From contig DMDA01000025.1 in NCBI GenBank assembly GCA_003451595.1, positions 67,479 through 94,460 on the forward strand: a stretch of 26,982 bases of DNA, written 5' to 3'. Within the stretch, counting starts at the first letter, position 1; each line of letters begins with the position of its first letter. The DNA is from Chloroflexota bacterium. GTDB taxonomy: Bacteria; Chloroflexota; Anaerolineae; Caldilineales; Caldilineaceae. Shown here piece by piece: positions 15,929 to 24,037 of the stretch. Made by a program: the position numbers and the translations under genes. A model generated the notes under the pieces. That model was not told where the DNA came from. It was given only the letters and a program-made list of their open reading frames with translations, and made no database searches.

Positions 15929-17232
15929 GCGGAATCTATGGGTGCTTTTGATTGTTCCAGGTAGGCGAGTTTCGCCGCCAGCCTGGCATTCTCGGCAATT
16001 AACAGGTCAATCTGTTGACGATGCAGGGTCAACTCCATGTCCAATCCAGAGTTAATGCTGTCTTGCTGCAGTCGTAAATAATGATCGCCCCACCGTGCAG
16101 CTATATTGTACCAGAAGCGCCGAAAGGCGCCAATGAACAGTCCAAAGATGTGATGATGTGACTCGAAGTGATGCTCGGTAAGCGGCAGTACGCGCAACAT
16201 GGTGGAATTCGCTGCTATATGGGCGCTCCATTCTGGAGTGGTGGACGCCAGGCGTTCGGCGTGAATGCGCGTTGTTTCGACATTGGCCTGATCGTAGAGG
16301 AGGCGCAATGCGTCGATGGTCTGTGTGATGGTCTCCATATCGACGCGCCATGCCTTGAGCAAGGAGGAGGCTGCCGTCAGGATCAGGGTGGAATAAGCGA
16401 GTTGTAGTGCAAATCCATCCTGACCGCGCACAAATTGGGGTAAAGCAGTTAGCTCTGCAGGGACAAACTCACTACGCCAGCGGTCGGGTAGTAAATGTTT
16501 GAGCAGTAGGCGTAAGCGTCCACAATGGTAATAATAGGTGCGCAGCGCAGGGTCGCGCACAGTGGTGGACTCTTGATGTTCAAGCACAGCGGTTGGTGCA
16601 TAGTAGATGCGCCAACCCGCGCGCTGGACGCGGAGGCAGAGATCAACGTCCTCGAAGTAGCCGGGCCAGAACGCTTCATCGAACGCTCCGACTTGCGTCA
16701 GCACTTCCCTGCGTATTGCCAAAGCCGCGCCTGTGACAAATTCTACTGTGCGCGGTGTATCCCACTGACCGTGGTCAATCTCACCAGCGCCGGTGTGGTG
16801 AGCCAGCCCAAGAGGCCACTCCAGCCAACCGCCTGTATGCTGCAGTGTGACGCCGTCTGGGTAGAGAATTTTGCAGCCAACAATACCAATTTGGGGGTCG
16901 GCAGCGGCCATGATGAGTTCATTTATCCAACCTGGTCGGACCAGTGTATCCTGGTTGAGCACAACACACAAAGATCCCTGGGCCGCCTCCAGGCCACGAT
17001 TACAGCCGCCAGCGAAGCCTTGGTTAGTGCGATTGCGGAGCAGTCGCACGGTTGGGAAGTTCGTAGCGATGAAGTTCGCACTATCATCGGTCGAGGCGTT
17101 GTCTACAGCAATAACTTCGAAGGTCTGGTCGTTCGTCGTGCGTTGCGCCAATAGCGCGGTCAGAGCGCGTTGCAGGTACGGACGGCCATTCCAAACTGGA
17201 ATGATTACCGAGACAAAAGGCGTTGCATTCAT
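15925..17232 (-). CDS. GT2-type glycosyltransferase with a C-terminal coiled-coil tail
   Basis: A 435-residue enzyme. The GT-A fold opens with FVSVIIPVWNGRPYLQRALT and the nucleotide site EVIAVDNASTDDSANFI (about 38-54). The metal-binding motif is in CVVLNQDTLVRPGW. The acceptor-side catalytic pair is in WPGYFEDVDLCLRVQRAGW. This pattern is that of rhamnosyltransferase-type GT2 enzymes (WbbL-like). Residues about 270-360 form an extra helical region. From about 363 there is an amphipathic segment (LFIGAFRRFWYNIAARWGDH) and a coiled coil (about 400-428), similar to the tail of the neighbouring small protein. It overlaps both neighbours by 4 bases. It probably adds a deoxyhexose or hexose; the sugar cannot be read from sequence. 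Confidence 0.93.
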   Translation of the reverse strand: MNATPFVSVIIPVWNGRPYLQRALTALLAQRTTNDQTFEVIAVDNASTDDSANFIATNFPTVRLLRNRTNQGFAGGCNRGLEAAQGSLCVVLNQDTLVRPGWINELIMAAADPQIGIVGCKILYPDGVTLQHTGGWLEWPLGLAHHTGAGEIDHGQWDTPRTVEFVTGAALAIRREVLTQVGAFDEAFWPGYFEDVDLCLRVQRAGWRIYYAPTAVLEHQESTTVRDPALRTYYYHCGRLRLLLKHLLPDRWRSEFVPAELTALPQFVRGQDGFALQLAYSTLILTAASSLLKAWRVDMETITQTIDALRLLYDQANVETTRIHAERLASTTPEWSAHIAANSTMLRVLPLTEHHFESHHHIFGLFIGAFRRFWYNIAARWGDHYLRLQQDSINSGLDMELTLHRQQIDLLIAENARLAAKLAYLEQSKAPIDSA

Positions 17233-18650
17233 AGGGTTCGTGTGGCGTCATTCGTTGATGCTGACTGAAAGCGACGGCGAAGCCGATCTAGCCAACGCAT
17301 TAGGCGTATGAATTTGCCGGATTCGTAGGCTTCGATCATCCGGCGCGCCTGCGCCAGTTGTTCCGCAAGCGCCACCTGCGTCGGGTTGCCGAGTTGTGCC
17401 CCCATGATGCTCTTGTCCGGGGCATGTCTGGGATTGAGGCAGAAGCGCACGAGGGGTTCTGCGGCTACTTCCCAGGTCAACTGAGCACGCGCGGCGGCGA
17501 AGTTGGCGGTGTACAGAGATCGCGGCGCGTCGAGCAAGGTCGCCAAAGCTCTCGTGACGGCGACGACATCGGCAATCGGCGTGACAATACCCAAGTTGCG
17601 TTGGGCAATGATCTCGGCGGTGGCATCGCCCGCGCTCACGATTGAAGGCAGACCAGCCCGGATATAATCCAGGATGCGGGTACGGAATGCCAGACGCGTC
17701 TCCAGTGTGTCAAAGTGAAGAGATAGCGCTATGTCACTTTCCAGCAGTACGTTATCCCAATCTTCATAAGCGATCCAATCACCAAAAAAAATAGCCTTAT
17801 CGGTCAGGCCAAGATCATCTGCCAACTGCCTGGCGGCAGCGGTATGGGTAGGCATCGTTTCCACGAGGGGATTGGGATGACGCGTTCCCGGAAAGATTAA
17901 ACGGACATCTTGCCGCTGTATCCAGAGGTTTGCGACGGCCTGGATTGCGGTCAACGGATCGAGCCAGGGCCAGAGACCTCCACCCCACAACAGCACTTTG
18001 TCATCTTCGCCGATGCCTGGCCAGACATTGCGGATCACGTTGTCGGTATGTTGGATCGGTTTGTTGTGCAGGCCATAGGGCACTACATCGATCAAACGGC
18101 GGAGGGACGGGTCATCGCAGAGTGTGGCAGGGTTGACACGACCGTGAGCTTCGAGTAGACCCAACCACCAGTCGCGTTGACGTTCGCTGGCGCACAGGAA
18201 GAAATCGCCGACACTATATTGGCGATGGAGCATTTGCAGGCGTTGTTGCCAGCCGGAAACTTGTTCCGCCAGAGGGCGGTGCTGCCACGTGGCGAGATAT
18301 TCGGCCAGATGAGGTGTATAGCCATCGATAACGAGAGCTGCCGATGTTGTTCCGAGTTCCTGATACAAATTTGTGATATCGCCCTGTGCAATGCAGACTG
18401 AGGAGCGGTGAACCAATGGTGCGAGCGACTCTTGATGGTTGAGATCAAAATGGACAAACTCAGCCCCATTTGGGGGAATGTCATCGACATTTGAGTTGGG
18501 CACAGCTACAACGGTGGGCATATGTCGGGCTAGGATTCCGCTCAGGTGGTAGGTGCGTATTCCGGGTCCTGCCATTGATCGACCGATTACGTCTTGGCTG
18601 ATGAAAAGCACGCGATCTGATGGGTGCATAGTGATGGCAACGCCTTTCAT
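17229..18650 (-). CDS. GT4-like glycosyltransferase of an atypical branch
   Basis: Started at ATG 18648-18650 (473 residues), which has AAGG 3-4 nt upstream. Alternatives are ATG 18627-18629, which gives the tightest family opening (PSDRVLFISQDVIG), and a GTG at 18680 directly after the upstream stop. After the opening comes MAGPGIRTYHLSGILA, the usual first helix of this branch. The donor half has DDKVLLWGGGLWPWLDPLTA. In place of E-x7-E there is LHFDTLETRLAFRTRILDYI followed by RAGLPSIV, so the second glutamate is missing. The C-terminus ends in ESGKFIRLMRWLDRLRRRFQ, a basic amphipathic helix that could bind the membrane. It abuts the Wzt gene and overlaps the GT2 gene by 4 bases. Confidence 0.87.
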   Translation of the reverse strand: MKGVAITMHPSDRVLFISQDVIGRSMAGPGIRTYHLSGILARHMPTVVAVPNSNVDDIPPNGAEFVHFDLNHQESLAPLVHRSSVCIAQGDITNLYQELGTTSAALVIDGYTPHLAEYLATWQHRPLAEQVSGWQQRLQMLHRQYSVGDFFLCASERQRDWWLGLLEAHGRVNPATLCDDPSLRRLIDVVPYGLHNKPIQHTDNVIRNVWPGIGEDDKVLLWGGGLWPWLDPLTAIQAVANLWIQRQDVRLIFPGTRHPNPLVETMPTHTAAARQLADDLGLTDKAIFFGDWIAYEDWDNVLLESDIALSLHFDTLETRLAFRTRILDYIRAGLPSIVSAGDATAEIIAQRNLGIVTPIADVVAVTRALATLLDAPRSLYTANFAAARAQLTWEVAAEPLVRFCLNPRHAPDKSIMGAQLGNPTQVALAEQLAQARRMIEAYESGKFIRLMRWLDRLRRRFQSASTNDATRTL

Positions 18651-18680
18651 ATACCTTACTGCAATAAGCCCACCCAGCAC

Positions 18681-20015
18681 TCAGGCGTTGGGTATGGCTG
18701 TGGATGATCTGGGAGAATCAGGACTCAGCCTATGGTCATGATTTGGGGCTGCTGACTCAGCACTGGTTTCGAGTTGCCAGTGGCCACCGAACACGACCAG
18801 CCCATAACGTTCAGATGTTCGGGATGATAGTACACGGAACTTACAGATGCGGTCGCGGTAATCGTAAGTCTCCGTATCGTTGTGATTGACGACAGCGGCT
18901 GAGATGGTATAGACGCCTTCCAGTAGTGGCAGTTGTGGTACGATATAATCGATCCAGCCTCTGCCATGAATTGTTCCTAGCTCGATCCCGGCATGTGCAG
19001 TGTTAGGACCTGTAATGTGTGTTCCGTTCTGATGATGAATTGCAATGCCAAAAACCGGAGACGAAACTGCTTCATCGGATTCAAATTTCACGCGAATTCG
19101 TACCGGTTCGCCAGTGTAGAAGTAACCGCCAATTTCCCCGTTAGTGCGATACATTTCCACGGCGATGATGCGAATCCGCCCGGTTCCCCACCTGCGTGAG
19201 TCTTCTTCAGTTTTTGCCAGTGATGTTTCTGTCTGTTCGCGATTTGCCATGCTCTCTAGGTATGCCATCCCTACATCGAGCGGGTCTCCGTCAGCCTGGA
19301 TGCGCCCGTCTTCAAGCCAAATGGCACGCGTGCATATAGATTGGAGCGTGGTCAAATCATGCGACACCAGGATCAGAGTGCCGCCGCGCTGGCGGAAATT
19401 TTCGATGCTGCGCAGGCACTTCTGTTGAAAGTTGACGTCCCCAACTGCCAACACCTCATCCACAAGCAAGATGTCCGGGTCAGTATGAATTGCGACCGAA
19501 AAACCAAGACGCACATACATGCCCGATGAGTAATGCTTGACCGGGGTGTCAATAAAATTGCCCAATTCAGCAAAGTCGATGATGCGTTCGACGCGTTCAT
19601 CGATTTCGCGTCGATTCAATCCGTAAATGGAACCATTGAGGTAGATATTCTCTCGACCCGTTAAGTCAGGATGGAAGCCCGCACCAAGTTCCAGCAAGGA
19701 GCAGACGCGACCACACACGGTCAGGTCGCCACTGGTGGGCACAATGATTCCGGTGACCAGCTTGAGCAGTGTGCTCTTGCCGGCACCGTTCGGTCCGATA
19801 ATACCTAGAAAATCGCCAGAATGGATCGATAGTGAGACGTCTTGGAGTGGGTAGAATAAGTCGGTCGGAGTGCGTTGTTTTCGTGTAATAATGCGCAACA
19901 AGCGCTGCTGTAGAGAGCGATTGTACTCGCGTTGCTTGTCATAGGCACGTGAGACATTCTTGAGGCTAACGACTGGACGGTCTGGCTGAATTTGGGGCCG
20001 GCGTACTACCGTCAT
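18681..20015 (-). CDS. wzt: Wzt-type ATPase of a polysaccharide ABC exporter, with C-terminal substrate-recognition domain
   Basis: A 444-residue protein. The ATPase domain has Walker A GPNGAGKST (74-82), the signature YSSGMYVRLGFSVA (about 162-175, the form typical of Wzt/TagH), Walker B DILLVDEVLAVGD (about 181-193) and the H-loop VSHD (H219). Residues about 270-420 form the Wzt C-terminal beta-sandwich (IRIIAVEMYRTNGE, YTGEPVRIRVKFES, GIAIHHQNG, LEGVYTISAAVV). In known systems this domain recognises the modified non-reducing end of the finished glycan before export. The tail after about 425 is Ser/Pro-rich and unstructured. It overlaps the permease gene by 4 bases and abuts a GT4 gene. The exporter function is well supported; the glycan is not known. 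Confidence 0.94.
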   Translation of the reverse strand: MTVVRRPQIQPDRPVVSLKNVSRAYDKQREYNRSLQQRLLRIITRKQRTPTDLFYPLQDVSLSIHSGDFLGIIGPNGAGKSTLLKLVTGIIVPTSGDLTVCGRVCSLLELGAGFHPDLTGRENIYLNGSIYGLNRREIDERVERIIDFAELGNFIDTPVKHYSSGMYVRLGFSVAIHTDPDILLVDEVLAVGDVNFQQKCLRSIENFRQRGGTLILVSHDLTTLQSICTRAIWLEDGRIQADGDPLDVGMAYLESMANREQTETSLAKTEEDSRRWGTGRIRIIAVEMYRTNGEIGGYFYTGEPVRIRVKFESDEAVSSPVFGIAIHHQNGTHITGPNTAHAGIELGTIHGRGWIDYIVPQLPLLEGVYTISAAVVNHNDTETYDYRDRICKFRVLSSRTSERYGLVVFGGHWQLETSAESAAPNHDHRLSPDSPRSSTAIPNA

Positions 20016-20884
20016 AATTCTTCACCGAAGCGGTCGCTGTAGCGCAGGAAAAACCAATACCCGAATGCAAAGACAGCGACTGCGGTTATTGCCGTACGAA
20101 CAAAGAAATCAACATCGGTGCGATAGCCCCAGTAGAGCAGGTCGCGATAGATGGCGATAAGGGAGGCAAGAGGGTTCAAGATGTAAACCATGCGTTGGAG
20201 AGGCACGGTCAGGCTCCCAGTTGAAAGAGTTTCTGGCAACATGCCCACCGAGTAGACAACTGGCGTTAAGAAGAACCAGGCCAGCATGATGACTTCCATG
20301 ATCATCGCTGTATCGCGATAGAAGACATTAAGTGTACTCAGTACAAGCACTACACCGGTAGAAAACACAGTCTGGATCAAAATAACAATGGGGAGGGTCC
20401 ACAACCACGGGCTAAAGCTTGCCTGGAAGACGACCAGTGCCATAAACAGGACTGCAAACGCCAGCAGAAAATTCACCAATTGACCAAGGACGGCTGCAAT
20501 CGGCAATACTTCGCGCGGAAAACTGACTTTTTTTACCAGATTGCTGCCACCAACCACACTGTACATGCCAGCGTTGATGCTGGCCTGGAAAAAGTTCCAC
20601 GGCAACAACCCAGTTAACACAAACAGCGGATACTTTTCTACACGCACATCTGGCATTAAGAAACCGAAGACAATGGTGAACACCAGCATCATCCCAAGTG
20701 GATTGAGCAGGCTCCACACAAAGCCAAGTGCGCTATTCTTATAACGGCTCTTCAGGTTACTGATTACCAGATTACGAATTAACTCGCGGTAACGCCACAA
20801 CTCACGGGCGCGAGTAATGATGTGCAATTGTGACAGTGACTCGACGATGCTAATCAAAGTTGAATGCACTCCACGGTATACCAT
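20012..20884 (-). CDS. wzm: Wzm-type permease of a polysaccharide ABC exporter
   Basis: A 290-residue ABC-2 permease, normal length for Wzm, with six predicted helices. The N-terminal cytoplasmic part has the coupling region RYRELIRNLVISNLKSRYKN (about 31-50). It is followed by LGFVWSLLNPLGMMLVFTIV, the family's signature first helix, and LTGLLPWNFFQASINAG. Later come VSFPREVLPIAAVLGQLVN and RMVYILNPLASLIAIYRDLL, both typical. ATG 20882-20884 is chosen because it overlaps the upstream stop by one base (TGATG). The frame extending to 21034 would lie inside the hydrolase gene and is Cys-rich and unlike the family. With the Wzt gene it forms the exporter that carries the lipid-linked glycan across the cytoplasmic membrane. 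Confidence 0.94.
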   Translation of the reverse strand: MVYRGVHSTLISIVESLSQLHIITRARELWRYRELIRNLVISNLKSRYKNSALGFVWSLLNPLGMMLVFTIVFGFLMPDVRVEKYPLFVLTGLLPWNFFQASINAGMYSVVGGSNLVKKVSFPREVLPIAAVLGQLVNFLLAFAVLFMALVVFQASFSPWLWTLPIVILIQTVFSTGVVLVLSTLNVFYRDTAMIMEVIMLAWFFLTPVVYSVGMLPETLSTGSLTVPLQRMVYILNPLASLIAIYRDLLYWGYRTDVDFFVRTAITAVAVFAFGYWFFLRYSDRFGEEL

Positions 20885-22494
20885 CACTTGACCCGATTCG
20901 ATTGCGTCAGTGTCTGAATTGGCGCTGTTACAACAACACTGGTACTGATCGTGTTGTTTGTTGTAACGTCTTCCCTGCGCAAGCTGCGCACACGCGCATA
21001 CACTGTGTATGTGCCAGGGGCGACATCCGTCCATGTCATGTTTGCAGTTGCACTTTCGCCGCAGCCGTTCACTTGCACGATCGATGATGCGCCGAGCAAT
21101 ACGCCGCCAGCGTCAGGATTGCCATGGTAGAAATCCACTACGAATCTTTGAGGCGTCAACAGATTTGCGCTGTTGGCTACTTTGACAGATAGGTTGACGG
21201 TGACGTTGTTGTTAACGCTAGCCGTCGTAACCGTTACCGGAGTCAGTTCAATCGGTGTTAAGTCAATCTGATCGGTAACGCCAGCGCTAAATGTACGGTA
21301 ATTCTGGCCCATTTCTGTCATGACATAGGGCTGATTCAGTGCTGGTTGTTCAAATAAATAGCCGTTGAAGCTGACATTGTCACTTGTGCTGTACCAAGAG
21401 AACCGTTGTACAAGACGGTTGCCATCTGGTGGATAACCACTCTGTGGATTGGTTGCGGTCAGGAGGTATTCGAACGTCTGATTCATGAATGTATTGACCG
21501 TGCTGGGCGGAAAGCCATATTCGGCTGGCATTAACACGCCGAACTCGGTAAGGTAGAGTGGTTTGTTGCGATAGCCATTATCCAACATCCATTGGCGGAA
21601 ACGTACGATCTGTTCCTTAAATAGCGTAAGGCTTACTGTCTTTTGTAAATCTGCTAGCGTGTTTTCGATAATGAGACCGTCAGTTTCGTTCAGCCCAGGG
21701 GGAATGTCAGCGCCCCAACACAGGTTGAGATCGTTGTTGTAGGCGGCACAACTGCGTTCATTCAAGATGAAGTTGTGGATAGCCCAACCATCGACAGGCA
21801 TTGCTGTCCCGTATTGCTGTTGATAACTTTCCAGCACCAGGTCCAGATATTTGATGCGCAACGGCGTCGGCTGAACAATTGAACCCGCAAAAATCCTAGC
21901 GGTTGGGTCTTGTTGCTTGAGCAATGTGTATAGTTCATGATACGCTTGCGCATAGAGTGCTGGCGGCATTTCGTCCTGGACCGGCTGGCCAGCATCGCGG
22001 CGATCTGGTTCATTGCCGATCATCCATGCTGCGCCCGGATTGGCGTTGATGGCAGCCGTCAATTCGGCTCCATTGGGCGAATACGTATAGGTGGTGCCAT
22101 CGGTGGACTTGCGCAGACGGATCACCGGCGTATAGTCGATGCCACCAGGACGCGTTGGACTGCTCTCCGCAAGATAGTTGATGTACCATCCCACACGCAA
22201 TGCCCCCACATTGAATCGGCTGATATCCTTGTCGCCGGCGCCAACGACATTGACGCCAAAGCGACATAGATATCGATGGTCGTGTTCAATCAGTGGTAGA
22301 AACTGTGTAAACATCCCCTCATCGGCTGTTGCATCGACTACTGATGGAACAGTCCCATCGTTGTCGCTAGTTTGCGCAAAGACGCTTTGTCGCCCCCCAA
22401 TGAGCATGCCAACAACTATCGCAATGCCTAATGTTAATGCAATTGAAAGCACCACTCGCTTGCCCTTGAGGATCGCAACTCCTTCTTGTATCAT
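20884..22494 (-). CDS. exported clan-A-like glycoside hydrolase with a CARDB-like domain
   Basis: A 536-residue protein with an N-terminal hydrophobic segment (about 14-35, signal peptide or anchor; possible cleavage near VFAQ at 38-41). The mature N-terminus carries QFLPLIEHD (64-72), a variant of the YLPLI motif found in other exported proteins here. The barrel domain (about 75-400) shows AAWMIGNEPDRRD (E162 at the acid/base position of clan GH-A) and PLYLTEFGVLMP (E317 at the nucleophile position). Residues about 410-525 look like a CARDB-type beta-sandwich (VTVNLSVKVANSANLLTPQR, PGTYTVYARV, TNNTIS). No family number can be given safely. It overlaps the upstream hydrolase by 4 bases and the permease start by one, so it is coupled to glycan export. 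Trimming or remodelling of the exported glycan is inferred. Confidence 0.85.
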   Translation of the reverse strand: MIQEGVAILKGKRVVLSIALTLGIAIVVGMLIGGRQSVFAQTSDNDGTVPSVVDATADEGMFTQFLPLIEHDHRYLCRFGVNVVGAGDKDISRFNVGALRVGWYINYLAESSPTRPGGIDYTPVIRLRKSTDGTTYTYSPNGAELTAAINANPGAAWMIGNEPDRRDAGQPVQDEMPPALYAQAYHELYTLLKQQDPTARIFAGSIVQPTPLRIKYLDLVLESYQQQYGTAMPVDGWAIHNFILNERSCAAYNNDLNLCWGADIPPGLNETDGLIIENTLADLQKTVSLTLFKEQIVRFRQWMLDNGYRNKPLYLTEFGVLMPAEYGFPPSTVNTFMNQTFEYLLTATNPQSGYPPDGNRLVQRFSWYSTSDNVSFNGYLFEQPALNQPYVMTEMGQNYRTFSAGVTDQIDLTPIELTPVTVTTASVNNNVTVNLSVKVANSANLLTPQRFVVDFYHGNPDAGGVLLGASSIVQVNGCGESATANMTWTDVAPGTYTVYARVRSLRREDVTTNNTISTSVVVTAPIQTLTQSNRVK

Positions 22495-23999
22495 TGATTC
22501 ACCTCGAAGTATTTCGGAGTTCCATTTACAGATACGCGCACCTGTCCATCGACGTTCCCGTCATCACCATCGCGAATCGTTCTGACTATACCCCAGGTCA
22601 TATTACGTTCTGTGACCTGAGATGCATTGATGCGAAACGTTTTGGTTGTAGTTGTCAAAAGTGGATTGAGCCAGGCGGCGTATACTGCACGCTCTCCAAT
22701 GAATTGATATGCCTCAATCTGGTTAGTGCCGGTGACTGTGTCTGGCAATTTTTGGCTGAATTGCAAAGGTGCGATCTGGCTGGTTAAGGTCTGATATGCA
22801 AAATACGCCTGCTTTCGGCGTGGTGGGTTACTTTCACTGATGCTCGTGACCAACCCGTTCTTGAAAGGATAAAAGTTGAGGTCAATGTCGTAGAGCGTCC
22901 ACCAGATCGAGAAGTCAATCCCGGCAGCATAGCTTTGCATGAAAATCTGGACAACGTAAGCTGCTTGAGCCTGTTCACTGCTGAGCGGTGCCTGATCGGC
23001 GTTGCTATGCCATCCTCCCTCTGTGATGACCAATGGTTTGTTGATGCCATATTGCTGCAGTACACTACGGATGGCTTGGGATTTTTCGTAAAGTCCAATA
23101 CCGCGAGACCCATCCGAAGTCCCAGTCCAACGGGACGCAAACAACGGGTAGAAATGGAAGTTCATCGTGTCGAAATACGCTCCCCCACCCGCGTTCAGAA
23201 CATCGGTGAGAAACGATTTGATGAAACCGCCCTCCGCCTCCTCGCCCACAAAATTGTCATAAGCAATGCCGCCGAGCATGACGTTGACATTCGGATTCGC
23301 AGCCTTCATGGCTGGGTAGACCGTCTTAAGCATTTCAGCGTACTCTGCACCATGGTCACCCCATCCCGGAGTGTTCGGCAGACTGGCGCGATCCGGCTCG
23401 TTGTATAGCTCAATATGTTGGATGACAGGCGCGCCCGGTGCATCGTTGATGCCGTCACCATCGTAACGCTCCACGACCGCAGCAAGAAACTCTGCCAATT
23501 CCCTTACATCGACGCGATCGATCGGCCCCGCTGAGGTTGATGCCGCCCACGCTGGATTGCCATCGATTGTGATGATGCCATTGAGACATCCGTCATTGGC
23601 TGCGCGTACGAGGTTGTCCATGTTAGTCCAGTAGAAGTTTTCTGGTGTGGTGTTTTCTGGTTCAACGCCCGCCCAGTAGGTTTCGATGCGAAACCAACTG
23701 GCGCCTGAATCCATCATGTCTACAAAGTACGGAGTATTTCTACCAGACTCACCGTAAGTTTGCATGCCAAAGATAGTTGGTGTCCTCAGAACTGGGCAGT
23801 CTTTAGTTCGATATTCAATGAGAGGCAAATATATGCTGCTATTTTCGCTCACTTCTTGGGCTAGGGCAACGTGTGTCGGCGTCAAGCAAAAGACGAGAAG
23901 CATAATTATGATTAGGAATGCATGAAGCGCGAGTTTGAGGCTCCATTCCGATCTGGCATGGCCAGGCTCTTGAGGGCGTGTCATGTTGCGTTGTTTCAT
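22491..23999 (-). CDS. exported clan-A-like glycoside hydrolase (GH39/GH5-like)
   Basis: A 502-residue protein with a long basic N-terminus, a hydrophobic core (about 23-40) and a likely cleavage near VALAQ (44-48). The mature start has SSIYLPLIEYR (54-64). The barrel opens with PTIFGMQTYGESGRNTPYFV and WFRIETYWAGVEPEN (about 102-116). IELYNEPDRASLP places E201 as acid/base, and KPLVITEGGWHS places E327 as nucleophile, with FHFYPLF on the strand between them, as in clan GH-A. The C-terminus (about 410-502) is a small beta domain ending near VSVNGTPKYFEV. A strong Shine-Dalgarno (AAGGAG, 6 nt spacing) marks this start, and it is the first gene of the core operon. The substrate is unknown; a polysaccharide made by the same cluster is the natural candidate. 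Confidence 0.87.
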   Translation of the reverse strand: MKQRNMTRPQEPGHARSEWSLKLALHAFLIIIMLLVFCLTPTHVALAQEVSENSSIYLPLIEYRTKDCPVLRTPTIFGMQTYGESGRNTPYFVDMMDSGASWFRIETYWAGVEPENTTPENFYWTNMDNLVRAANDGCLNGIITIDGNPAWAASTSAGPIDRVDVRELAEFLAAVVERYDGDGINDAPGAPVIQHIELYNEPDRASLPNTPGWGDHGAEYAEMLKTVYPAMKAANPNVNVMLGGIAYDNFVGEEAEGGFIKSFLTDVLNAGGGAYFDTMNFHFYPLFASRWTGTSDGSRGIGLYEKSQAIRSVLQQYGINKPLVITEGGWHSNADQAPLSSEQAQAAYVVQIFMQSYAAGIDFSIWWTLYDIDLNFYPFKNGLVTSISESNPPRRKQAYFAYQTLTSQIAPLQFSQKLPDTVTGTNQIEAYQFIGERAVYAAWLNPLLTTTTKTFRINASQVTERNMTWGIVRTIRDGDDGNVDGQVRVSVNGTPKYFEVNQ

Positions 24000-24005
24000 G
24001 TTGCT

Positions 24006-24011
24006 CTCCTT
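24006..24011 (-). promoter_or_regulatory. ribosome binding site of the first core-operon gene
   Basis: AAGGAG on the minus strand, 6 nt before the ATG at 23997-23999. It is the strongest Shine-Dalgarno in the window and supports the view that the core operon's translation begins here. Only 38 bp separate this gene from the upstream propeller gene, so read-through from upstream is possible. Confidence 0.75.
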
Positions 24012-24037
24012 CGTACGTATGATGGCGTTTTGTGCCC

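Larger units (their letters stand above)
13154..23999 (-). other. core polysaccharide operon of nine coupled genes
   Basis: Two hydrolases, Wzm, Wzt, GT4, GT2, a coiled-coil protein and two GT4 enzymes follow each other on the minus strand. The junctions are overlaps of 4 (22491), 1 (20884) and 4 (20012), an abutment or 30-bp gap at 18681, overlaps of 4 (17229) and 4 (15925), a 22-bp gap (15381-15404), and an overlap of 4 (14224). Such packing means a single transcript with translational coupling, so the exported hydrolases and the exporter are likely made together. Confidence 0.75.

Noticed and set aside
16525..17154. Plus-strand open frame of 209 residues opposite the GT2 gene
   Set aside because: The GT2 has all its catalytic motifs on the minus strand over the same bases; the plus-strand product is not protein-like.
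20012..20015. Classical LPS O-antigen locus of a Gram-negative bacterium
   Set aside because: Wzm/Wzt alone would fit, but the exported-protein style and PTPS-related and GT39-like proteins point to Chloroflexota, which are not known for LPS; a cell-surface or secreted glycan is the safer description.
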